From: Larix kaempferi
Taxonomy: Eukaryota; Streptophyta; Pinopsida; Pinales; Pinaceae
Reading direction: 5' to 3'
NCBI GenBank assembly: GCA_027924585.1
Contig: BSBM01000994.1
Coordinates: 7,137,001 to 7,201,000, forward strand
DNA: 64,000 nucleotides
The translations under genes and the position numbers were made by a program. This document shows positions 48,440 to 58,404 of this stretch, one piece after another (the stretch's first letter is position 1; every line of letters begins with the position of its first letter). The notes beneath the pieces are model-generated. The model did not search any database. It was not told the DNA's origin and worked only from the letters and a program-made list of their open reading frames with translations.

Positions 48440-49010
48440 AGGAGGATCCTTAACATGGCTGTGGATGTAAGCACTGGATGATGAGCATTAGGATGATGTT
48501 CTGGTAGATGCATTGTACGATCAGTTGGATCATTTTTATGTATGTATGTATGCATCATGTTGGATGCTAGATATGATCACTTGGATCATTTTTATGTATT
48601 TATGTACGCATCATGTTGGATGATGGATATGATCAATAGGATCATTTGTATGTATTTTGTATATGCATCATGTTGGATGCTTGGACCATGTATCTGTATA
48701 TGTATCAGTTGGATACATTGTATGATCTGGTGGATCATGTATGATGATATGTATCATGTATTTGTATTTGTATCAGGTGGATACACTGTATGATTAGGTG
48801 GATCATGTATGATGATATGTATCAGGTAGATACTTGGTGTGCGTCAGGTGGATGCAGTGTATGATCATGATGATCATGGATGACGAGCTTCAGGATGTTT
48901 CTCCAGATGACATGTAGCAGGATGTTGCAGTGATGATGATCAAGATGATCATGTGTACATCAGGATGATGTATGGTGAGTATCAGGTGGATACTCTATGG
49001 CCGTGGAACA
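48440..49010 (+). repeat. Mini-hairpin array on the sense strand, element 3
   Basis: About 16 short hairpins in 570 bp. Examples: GATC-AGTTG-GATC (48519-48531), GCATC-ATGTTG-GATGC (48552-48567), GTATC-AGGTG-GATAC (48770-48784), GAGTATC-AGGTG-GATACTC (48977-48995). It begins about 40 bp after the pol stop at 48402. Confidence 0.88.
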
Positions 49011-49019
49011 GGCTGTGCA

Positions 49020-49433
49020 GAGAAGCATGTAATTTGTGCCCTGGGAGATTTGCAGATGGTCTTTCAAGGTTTTGCCTATGGCATGTAATTCGTACCCTAG
49101 GACATCTGGCAAATGCTCTTTCGAGGTTTTGCTTGGGAGGACATATAATTTGTGCGCTGGGAGATCTGCAGATAGTCTTTCGAGGTTTTTCCTATGGCAT
49201 GTAATTTGTGCCCTGGGATATCTGGCAGATGCTCTTTCGAGGTTTTGTCCTATGGCATGTAATTTGTGCCCTGGGAGATCTGATAGGTTGAGCTGTGTGC
49301 TCGTAATCACTCCTGGGATGCTCTTTCCAGGTTTTGCCATGACCACATGTAATTTGTGCCCTGGGAGATCCGATAGGTTGAGCCTTGTGCTCGTAATTAG
49401 TCCTGGGATGCTCTTTTGAGGTTTTGTGGTGAC
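49020..49433 (+). repeat. About 58-bp tandem repeat in the 3' region, element 3
   Basis: Units contain GTAATTTGTGCCCTGGGAGA, CAGATGCTCTTTCGAGG and TTTTGCCTATGGCAT, at about 58-bp spacing then about 88 bp. Continues at 53268-53400 on the far side of the nested element. Confidence 0.8.
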
Positions 49434-50136
49434 TATTGGCTAGGTTTTGCAACCAAGCTTAGTGCTATGGGCACCTGCTAACTAGTAGCAGCAGTCTCAA
49501 TATTAAACAAAAACAATAAACTAAATCTAAACTAAACTAAACTAGCATGTGCATTTTTGAATTAAAAAACAAGAACAAGAAATATAGAAAATAAATTTGT
49601 ATTGAAAATGGGGGCAAGCAAGTGCTTGCAATAAGAATACCTTCGATTGATGAAGATAGTTGAGAAGCTCCAAGGGTGAGTAGCTCCAAAATCCAATGGG
49701 TCCTTTCTCCAAGGTTGCTACAATGGCCAAAAACTCAAGGGAGATTTTGGCAGCATGAGGATAGGAATATGGATGGATGTGAAATGAGGAGCCCCTACCA
49801 CCTTTTTATAGGTTTTGGTGGTGGGGAATACCATTTGTGGTTTTGTGGAAACCAATGGTATTGACCAACATGGTATAGGTACTTTTCCCTCCTTTTTCCT
49901 TTTTTGAATAAAATTAATATTTTTATTCCCTTTTTAATACTTTTGGGAATTTTGGACCCTTTTTGAGGTTTTTTTATGCTTTTTTAGGAAAAATAATCTT
50001 TTTGAGTGGGAAAAGGGGTGTACTAAGGTCTTTTGGTGACCTTTTGTTGGCTTTAGAGGCTCAGATGGTGGAAAAGTGGACAAATGGGTCATGTGAATAA
50101 GGAAATGAGCTAGTGAGCACTTTTTAGGTGTTAATA
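49434..50136 (-). mobile_element. 3' LTR of the non-autonomous element
   Basis: 703 bp. Its outer end reads TATTGGC where its partner has TGTTGGC, and its inner end reads TTAATA where the partner has TTAACA, so both terminal dinucleotides have mutated. It includes a T-rich stretch (49870-49990). Confidence 0.9.
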
Positions 50137-50656
50137 GATTGCCCCCTGATGTGTGAGGGAAGGAGCTCATCGTATGGCCGATAGACATCATAGTTCTTTT
50201 GTCTTTTTTTCTGGGGTTTTGGGGAGGAGAAGAGACCGATTGGAGACTAGATCCGCGGCCCTTGGAAGCTCCAAAAAATAAACAATATTACATGGCCTCA
50301 ATATGAATGAGGAATAATCTCTGATAATGGACGAGGCGGGCATACCCATGCTCGTATCAAGACATATACATAACAATTAGTCCCAAGAAGGGGGATCTAA
50401 TACATAAAAAATTTACTGGCACATCATAATGGTCCAGAGGGGACATTATTTTGGGATGTACTCATGATCATGACGTGACTGATCTTAATAACTGATACAC
50501 TGGAATAATTGATGAACTGCTGAAATTGAAGGTGTCCAACATCTGTAGGGACGTAATGACTGTGAGCCATCTCTGCGAAGTATATGTAACTGTATACTCA
50601 AGGGAGTATAAAACTGGGGTACATTTGAATACTGTCGCCATGCGCAACCCGGATAC

Positions 50657-51448
50657 CTATAGGAAAAGTGTAACAGGTTGTATCCATAGGTAGACTCTTA
50701 AATGTGGAGGAGTCAGGTGGTATCCAGGGTCTTTGACTAATAGCTGAACGGACCGATGCCCTATGCGAGTCTCAACGATGCAATCAAGGTGTTGAAGTCG
50801 AGCATGTGAGAAACAACCATTTGGAGAAGCACTGAGGACTCTTCTCGAAATGATTCGTAGGCACTCATCATATATGGTGATGAGTCCAAGACACAAGGAC
50901 CTCTAGGTCTATCCTCTGGAATAAATTTGGTTGTCATCGACAGAGGGAGACCAGCAACTAACAAGGCAATGATGTTTCTTTGATAGGAGCGCGAGGTGTA
51001 GAACTGAAGTGTGGTAGTATTGATGGTAGGACTGACATACTTGTGGAAATGGGAAGTAACTGGGGTCATGTAGTAGGTAGACTCAACCTTCCTTTGTTCA
51101 GAGCATGATGACATGGTTGACCTGGAAGCGTAGGGAACTAACTTGTAGGTGTTGGTATCATTGCTGTTAGGGAATGAAGGGTATTTATTGACTCTGGGGC
51201 GAATCAAGCTGATGGGTGCTGTCGATGGGTTCTCAGGGTGACATACTGCAGAATACTCTGAACAAAGGCGACCAAAATGGGGAAGCTGCCATATGAGTAG
51301 TTGGATCTGTTGTGGCACCGAGAAGCACCATGGGGTCCTTCTTCGTAGTTTTAATGAGCTCCAAGAAGGTATAAAAGTGTGCTCTGAAATGGTACTGTCC
51401 TGTGGATTTTGTGAGCCCAGGACTGTTCGTGCTCATTGGTGCTTTCAT
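50657..51448 (-). CDS. Unassigned frames in the non-autonomous LTR element
   Basis: Overlapping minus frames of 71 codons (51448-51233) and 185 codons (51318-50761). The larger encodes a Ser/Thr/Pro-rich product with ENPSTAPISLIRPRVNKYPS and STMSSCSEQRKVESTYYMTP. No membrane span, zinc finger or known retroelement domain is visible. It is the longest frame in the element and occupies the position of gag or a captured gene, but it could be a broken remnant. Confidence 0.3.
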
Positions 51449-51529
51449 TTTTAAGGAGTTTGAGAACGATAAGAAGACTCTGCAATGGTTATGATTACTG
51501 TCTTGTTGGTTTTACGAGCCCAGGATGGT

Positions 51530-51920
51530 GATTTCTCATGGTCGCTTTCATGTTTAGAGATTCTGAAAGCGGTAAGTGGACTCCATTGGTGTTATTTTTC
51601 GTGAGTTAGTCTCCAAGGCCCGAAAAAGCATAAAATGATGCAAATGGAGAACTCTTCTAGCCGATGTGACTAGAGTATTCCTTTTTCGTAATTAGTCTAC
51701 AAGGTCCGGAAAATGGGTAAACTTATACTAGGTAGACGCCTTTTCAGATACGTTTAGCGAGCATGAAAGGAAGCAAGGTTGCTCGGCGATCTTTTCATTA
51801 TTTTAGGAGTCAGAAAAGAGCTTAATAGAAACTCCCTAAGTGCCTTTTTCGTAAAAGGGATTGCTCGGCCCGAAAAAGGGATAAAATTATACCGAAAAAA
51901 AAGGGATTGATGAGAAAAAG
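51530..51920. repeat. Degenerate internal repeats of the non-autonomous element
   Basis: Three to four loose units carrying CAAGGCCCGAAAAAG or GGTCCGGAAAAT, then ATAAAATGAT/ATAAAATTAT, and TTTTTCGTAA. Spacing is about 80-190 bp. Confidence 0.5.
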
Positions 51921-52077
51921 AAAAGGTCTCAAGCATTGTCATGAGTGCGGAAAACTGAATTCGGTGACATAAAGATTGTCACAAAGGGGCAACGGCCAAT
52001 GTGGCACGCAAATCGAGGTGATGGGTGACATTGGAAAAAATGTCAAAAAAATCTGGAGGTGAGAGCGAGAAATGATC

Positions 52078-52371
52078 TCAAGCATCATCACGAGCGCGAA
52101 AAACGGAATCCAACGATATAAGACCCGCTTTCCTCAACAAAAGCGACCGCCACTCATGCGACGCACCGAAGCAACGCTCCACGATGTCCCGGTCCAGGTC
52201 TCTCCAGCCATCCTCGGGGAGTCCAGCTAGAATCATGTCAAATGTCTGTCTGACACCCTCTATGGCATCATCTCTAGGGCCAACCCCTCTCCCACGGGCC
52301 GCGCAGTTGCGATGAGCCGCGCGACTGTTGGGCAAAAAAGCCGCGAGGCGAAAGCCGTATGCGGATGCCAA
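52078..52371 (-). CDS. GC-rich 97-codon frame near the 5' LTR of the non-autonomous element
   Basis: Encodes an Arg/Asp-rich protein including RGVGPRDDAIEGVRQTFDMI, LAGLPEDGWRDLDRDIVERC and ASHEWRSLLLRKAGLISLDS. It begins about 190 bp inside the 5' LTR, the usual gag position. Base composition is far higher in GC than anything around it, which argues for a once-coding sequence, perhaps captured. I recognise no family. Confidence 0.35.
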   Translation of the reverse strand: MASAYGFRLAAFLPNSRAAHRNCAARGRGVGPRDDAIEGVRQTFDMILAGLPEDGWRDLDRDIVERCFGASHEWRSLLLRKAGLISLDSVFRARDDA

Positions 52372-52559
52372 AAAATGAACCCGAAAATTGAGAATTTCGG
52401 GCTGTTAATGGCTAAAAAATGGGCCAAGATCTAGAACAGCAATGGATCTGCTGTCTAGGGTGGCAGATCTATGAATTAAACTACCTAATACTATCAAAAA
52501 CTAAGATCTAAAGCAAAAGTGAGATCTAAAGATTCAAAAGCAGCGGAGTCGCCAAAAAC

Positions 52560-53262
52560 TGTTGGCTTGGTTTTGAAACCAAGCTTAGTGCTATGGGCAC
52601 CTGCTAACTAGTAGCTGCAGTCTCAATATTAAACAAAAACAATAAACTAAATCTAAACTAAACTAAACTAGCATGTGCATTTTTGAATTAAAAAACAAGA
52701 ACAAGAAATATAGAAAATAAATTTGTATTGAAAATGGGGGCAAGCAAGTGCTTGCAATAAGAATACCTTCGATTGATGAAGATAGTTGAGAAGCTCCAAG
52801 GGTGAGCAGCTCCAAACTCCAATGGGTCCTTTCTCCAAGGTTGCTACAATGGCCAAAAACTCAAGGGATATTTTGGCAGCATGAGGATAGGAATATGGAT
52901 GGATGTGAAATGAGGAGCCCCTACCACCTTTTTATAGGTTTTGGTGGTGGGGAATACCATTTGTGGTTTTGTGGAAACCAATGGTATTGACCAACATGGT
53001 TTAGGTACTTTTCCCTCCTTTTTCCTTTTTTGAATAAAATTAATATTTTTATTCCCTTTTTAATACTTTTGGGAATTTTGGACCCTTTTTGAGGGTTTTT
53101 TATGTTTTTTTAGGGAAAATAATCTTTTTGAGTGGGAAAAGGGGTGTACTAAGGTCTTTTGGTGACCTTTTGTTGGCTTTAGAGGCTCAGATGGTGGAAA
53201 AGTGGACAAATGGGTCATGTGAATAAGTAAATGAGCTAGTGAGCACTTTTTAGGTGTTAACA
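52560..53262 (-). mobile_element. 5' LTR of the non-autonomous element
   Basis: 703 bp with intact termini (TGTTAACACC to AAGCCAACA on minus). Directly followed on minus by the primer-site-like TTTGGCGACTCCGCTGC. Confidence 0.9.
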
Positions 53263-53680
53263 GTGACCACATGTAATTTGTTCCCTGGGAGATCCGATAG
53301 GTTGAGCCTTGTGCTCGTAATCAGTCCTGGGATTCTCTTTCGAGGTTTTGTGGTGGGGTCACATGTAATAAGTCCTAGAGATCTGGACAGGATGAAAAAG
53401 GCCTCAGATGCTCTTCAGGGTTCTTGCTAGTCAAGAGACTCTTTTAAGGTTTTGTGACGCACGTAATAACTCCTGAGATTTCCATAGTATGGTCAGTGAT
53501 GATGAAGACCTGCAGGTGGTGGGCCTACATCCAGTATAAAAAGGACTGACTCTGTAGAACTTCCTATGATGAGTAGAGTCAGAGATTGGTTGAGATAGCA
53601 GCAACAGTGATGATGATGATGACGATGATCCCGAGAAGAAGACTTGTCTAGCAGATCTATGTCGAGAAATACCTTCCTAG

Positions 53681-53691
53681 TTAAGAGGGAG
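53681..53691 (+). other. Polypurine tract of copia element 3
   Basis: TTAAGAGGGAG immediately before the 3' LTR start. The same sequence abuts the 3' LTRs of elements 1A, 1B and 2. It primes plus-strand DNA synthesis. Confidence 0.9.
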
Positions 53692-54297
53692 TGTTGATGT
53701 ATATGTAACTTCGGAATGTATTTCATCTATGTATTTCATATATATTTATTGTACCCTTATTAGAGATGTGTTATTCCTCTATTAGGAAGTGTCGTCATGT
53801 GGATTGACAAGTGTCGCAAGTGTGTGTACTTGCCAATGGGTTATTAGACCACCATGTGTGGGGTCAGCCCTGAAATATATATATTATATTGTGGATGTAC
53901 CTAGCTAGACAAGTCGGCCCCATAAGGTCACTGGGAAAACAAATTAGTATAAATAGAGATCAGGTGATCTCTATTTAGATCACTCAGAAAAGTATCTCAC
54001 TCTCACTCAGAAAGTGGCGCACTAGTGAGGAGGAGGATCATCTGCTACTAGGAGACTATATCAGTGTATTTTGGTTGTACTTTGGTTGAGCCATTGCTCT
54101 CTCTATCTCTGAGGAAGTTGTGGGGTTTTTCACCTTAGGGTTTTCCCCACAGAAACTCTGTGTCTCTTGTCTCTCATGCTTTTGCTTCTTGTGATGCTTG
54201 TCATGCTTATTGTGGTTGTCATGCATTGATATACTGTATATGTTATTCTCTCAGTAAAGATCCTAGAGTATTGTGAATTAATGCTCAAAATTTAACA
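53692..54297 (+). mobile_element. 3' LTR of copia element 3
   Basis: 606 bp, TGTTGATG to TTTAACA, followed by the ACTAG duplication. It keeps the 22 bp missing from the 5' LTR. The TATA hairpin is at 53950-53977. Confidence 0.95.
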
Positions 54298-57200
54298 ACT
54301 AGGAGGAATGGAAGCTGTTGGAAGATATGGGACACATGGCAGCAGTTACATCACACCACTAACTGTTGGTTATGGAAAAAATTCCCCAAAAATAGGGCAT
54401 TATCCCCCAGGTGGAGGGAGTGAGCAAGCAACTCATTTAATGACCCAGTAACATTTGAAAAGGCCTAGGCATCCTGTAAAGGAAAATTCGAATTGGGTAG
54501 GTATCCCTTAATCAATATTTCTGCATAATATTTTCCTCTTGTAAATCAGGTGATTTCAAGAGAGATTCGAATAAGGGAGGTCAATGGTGATTGAAAACTG
54601 AGTTTTGCTTATTTACTGAGGAGAAACAGAGTTGTAGGAGTAAGTCTTTTTAGACTGCTACATATTGAAGATTTATAAGATTACTACTACAACAAGAAGA
54701 AGTCCTAATTCCTGAAGTTTCTTCCTCTTGGTGTTTTAGCGAACAGGCTCCGGGGTCCTAAGGTAGCATTTGACTATTTTCAGGAGTTTGGTTGGGTGGA
54801 ATAGTCTTCCTGAGTTGTTTGTTTCCCTACAGAGTTTCTCAGGTTTTTAAAAGATTTCCTAACTTATGCTCAGTAAATAATCATGTTCTGTTTATCTAGT
54901 ATTATTATGTTTATTTGCTTTCGAAAAGAATCTAATTCTAGAAATGTTTAAGTGTGAACGTTTAAGTTTAAATGTTAAATTGATAAATCAATATCCCCAT
55001 TTTTTCACATGATGTTTGGGAGCATCGTACTCTAGTAGAGATATGCAAATTAAAGTAGATTAGAATATAGTCAAATTGCCATTTAAATTCGATAAATAGA
55101 TAGTAATTATTTATGTTTCAGTTTTGCTGTTCCCAAGTTAAATAATAGGAGAAAGATTCTGCATAGTATCTATGAATGTATTATAAGTTTCAGAGCTTTC
55201 TAAGAAATTACATAATGTATAATTTCTGTATTCATATCAATTTTCTGTATAAAAGAAAAATATAGAAATCACAGGTATGCATGTATCATAATAGAGTAAC
55301 AATTAAATGATAGTGATCATCCAAATAAGATTATACATAACAATCATTACCAGTTTTCTTATTGTTTACAGACACTTGATTTCATTATATCTGTTAATGT
55401 TTTTCAAGGTTATTATCTTTCCATACTATTAACTTGAATTACATGCTGTAAACAAAAGCTTTTCACAGTCATTCTATAATTTTCAAGTTTCTACAATACA
55501 CTCATACACACTATTTTTCTTTTATTTCTTATTTGATCAATTTCATAAACTTACAGTTCAAATAGACTATCGATTATATAGAAATATTCTGTTGCTGATA
55601 AGAAATAACTTTCTATCTCTTATTATAAACATCGTGTTAATTATCATCCTAACAAACAGTAGAAACTCTATGAAAATCACTTTGTTTATACTCACCTATT
55701 CTATTGCAAAGCTATTAGTGTCAGTAGTATTTTGTTTAGTTTTCATTTCAAACCCTAGTAGGTTTAGTCTTCCATTTTTTAATCTTTGTTTTATCCAAAT
55801 ACAAATAAAACACAAATGTAGGGTTTAATACTATTCATTTCCCATGTACATATTATTGTAAACCATTTCGACAGTTCACTCTATTATTTATCAACATTAC
55901 CAAACAAGGAATTACGGCATCAACTTATAGTATCCAGATAAAAAAACCATGTATCTATACAAATGTTTTAACATACATTGTATTACCAAAAGGAGTATTA
56001 TCTTACACAGAGATCAAGCCCTCGGCTCTCTTTCTTACTGTCTCAAACGATTACCAAAAACAAGTCGAATCTCACAGAACCTCAAACATCACAACAGAAT
56101 AACCTCTAAATGAAGATGAAGCTCTCAAGCAATGTTTATAATATGTTTTGAAAAACAAGGTTACACAGGGTTATCCCAAAAATTCAATAGGCGAAAGAGC
56201 CCAAATATTCCAAATCGACGAGTTACATCTCCAGTCGATAAACATCAAAGTTTACAAAATATAGCACCCAAGTATCACTGTCAAATAAAAGTGTTTCGAA
56301 GATTTCCCCAACCATCTTCAATGACAGAGCCACGGCACAAACGAAGACCACTACGAGGGTATGGAAGACCCGAAGCTTACCGGTGTAAGAGTGCGTGGTT
56401 TTTCCTTTTGCCAGACCCTAGCCAGACCTTCTTTTTACACCCTGCACCTACAAACAATAGTTCGGAGTTAGACTCATGATACCATCAAACTGAGAATTGA
56501 GATACAGTAAAAGAAACATTATTTCATCTTTGACGCTTACCTTCACCGCTTATGGCCAGTCTTGGCATACTTCGGGACGATGAGAAAGGGTTCATTCTAG
56601 TCTCGAGGAGAGAATGCAAGCACTTGTTGTTTGCAACGCATTTGTACCATACAACAAAGAACTTCAAACCTTCAACACTTCATCACTCTGAACTTGGACT
56701 CCATCTAAAATTACAACACCATTACAGAGGTTAAAACATGCAACCTTCTGCACCAGTTCACAGATCTCGGGTTCGAAACCCTTGCAAACTTTCTACCAAA
56801 ATATCGGCAGCCTGTCGGCCACCTCCAGTAAAAACAATAACACAATGAACCACTTTTCCAAGTTAATAACTCAAACAAACGATAGATGTTAGGGTTACCA
56901 TCGGATGACTTAGACTCACAATCATCAACGGTTACAACAGTGCCAGTTATGTCTACTTTGGTATCAACAAAATCAACATTTAATGCCATCCCCCATTACC
57001 TTTTGACATTGCCATCTTGGAAAACACTTAAGTCAGCAACAACCAGTACCAGGGCGTATTATTCTACCACAATAGCAAGCAACAAGGAAAGCAAACCTAC
57101 GTGGAACATGGGCTATCCAACTCGGCAGGGATATGGTGCCAACTCATTAATGGAAGATCATTACATGATCTCTTTTACAGTTCGAGACACATGCCAACTT

Positions 57201-58404
57201 AATTGATTCAACAGCCTGTCCCTTATAGAATTTAATGCCAACTCTACAATAGCTTTCGACATTGCCACTATGGAATATGGTGGAGCAAGTACAATCAAAT
57301 GCTTGGCATATAACCCTTACACTTCGATGAGCATGGAGGCATTCACGTCTACGTGGATCTCTGGGTTTATAACTCGGTAGGGATGTAGTACTAAACTTTT
57401 ATTGCAGGATTGGATACGTGATCCCTACCATAGCTTGAGACCGGCGCCAAATTAATGAGCCAGTGACCTACCAAACCCATTTAATGTTTGTCAGTACCTC
57501 GATGTGATAACAAATATTACATGTTTCATTGTTAACATAACAATATTTAACAATGTCGTAATTGTCATAGTATTAATAACTTATATGCATTATACGATTA
57601 TAATTCGAAGGTTTGCACTTTATTGTCATCGCTTTCATACATTATAATGTTTGTATTTAATTTACAAATACTTGCATAGTATTGTCATGATCCTAATGAT
57701 GCATATATTTCCAACATCTCTGATATATGTTTAATATTGACATTAAATCGAAAATAGGTATAGATACTTGTTCAACAGTTAACTTGGGTTGAGTTTACTC
57801 AGTTATAAGATGAACCTTGGAAAGCAAAGGTGTAAGCATGCGAGTCATACCTATACGTTTTTATAGTTTCAACAATCTTTAAACATGCTATTTAATTTAC
57901 GACGTTGAATTGAGCTTTACATGAAAACTGGAATTTATTGCAATCATGAAACTCCTTACCTGTCGTCTGCACATAAGACAAGTCAAATGCTTTAGCTTTG
58001 CAACTAAGTAAGCTTTGGGGTCCCTCATAGGACTCCCTTGGACAACAAAGAAGCAAACTGTCAGTATCGTCTCAAAGAAAAAGTACCATGTCATATTTCT
58101 AACCGGGCATTTCATTATTACATCAATCATACATATCGTTGCATTTGAAAGGTGTCGCATAAAAAGTCTGATCCATTCATGCATTTAACTATCTTAATGA
58201 TAGTTGTTATAAATGTAATTAAGTTGTCATTGTCACATTAGTTATAATAGAATTTTATTTATGTTTAGTACAACAGCGGTTTAGTTAATGTTGTTACATT
58301 TAGTAATTATTATTTCCGCAATTATAAATTATCCTAAATTAAGCTAATTGTTGCTATTTACAAAAATTTTAAATTTTTATGAAAATATGGGATGTTACAC
58401 CATG

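Larger units (their letters stand above)
49434..53262 (-). mobile_element. Non-autonomous LTR element without recognisable gag-pol
   Basis: 3829 bp, inserted in the 3' region of copia element 3 with GTGAC on both sides (49429-49433, 53263-53267). LTRs are 703 bp each (49434-50136 and 52560-53262) and differ at about 13 positions by eye, so this is a fairly recent insertion. Minus orientation is shown by a primer-site-like TTTGGCGACTCCGCTGC after the 53262-52560 LTR and a polypurine tract (CAGGGGGCAA) before the 50136-49434 LTR. The 2.4 kb interior has no RT, integrase or protease motif, only unassigned frames. Confidence 0.9.
40675..54297 (+). mobile_element. Complete copia element 3 with two LTRs and two nested insertions
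   Basis: Flanked by ACTAG at 40670-40674 and 54298-54302. Order: 5' LTR 40675-41258, primer-binding site, gag remnant, pol, repeat-rich 3' region, polypurine tract, 3' LTR 53692-54297. Subtracting the insertions at 42653-46948 and 49434-53262 leaves about 5.5 kb. An internal deletion removed most of gag, protease and integrase, so it was probably mobilised in trans. The two LTRs differ at about 20 positions plus one 22-bp indel by my count. Confidence 0.95.
40480..58399 (-). mobile_element. Outer 4.3 kb solo LTR, split by a copia insertion
   Basis: Left part 40480-40674 and right part 54303-58399 together make about 4.29 kb. On plus the left end starts TGTCACCTACCCAAATTT and the right end closes GGGATGTTACA. 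CCATG at 40475-40479 and again at 58400-58404 is the target-site duplication. It aligns, in reverse, with the 4296-bp unit at 42653-46948 (shared blocks such as AGGCCTAGGC/CCTAGGCAATC and GGAATGGAAGCTG/GGATGGAACTAGG). There is no internal primer site, polypurine tract or long coding frame, so I read it as a recombined solo LTR of a gypsy-like element. By comparison with the inner copy its sense strand is minus. Confidence 0.82.

Noticed and set aside
56132-57206. Plus-strand frames of 115 and 106 codons at 56.1-57.2 kb
   Set aside because: They fall inside the outer solo LTR, antisense to its inferred sense strand, and match no known domain.
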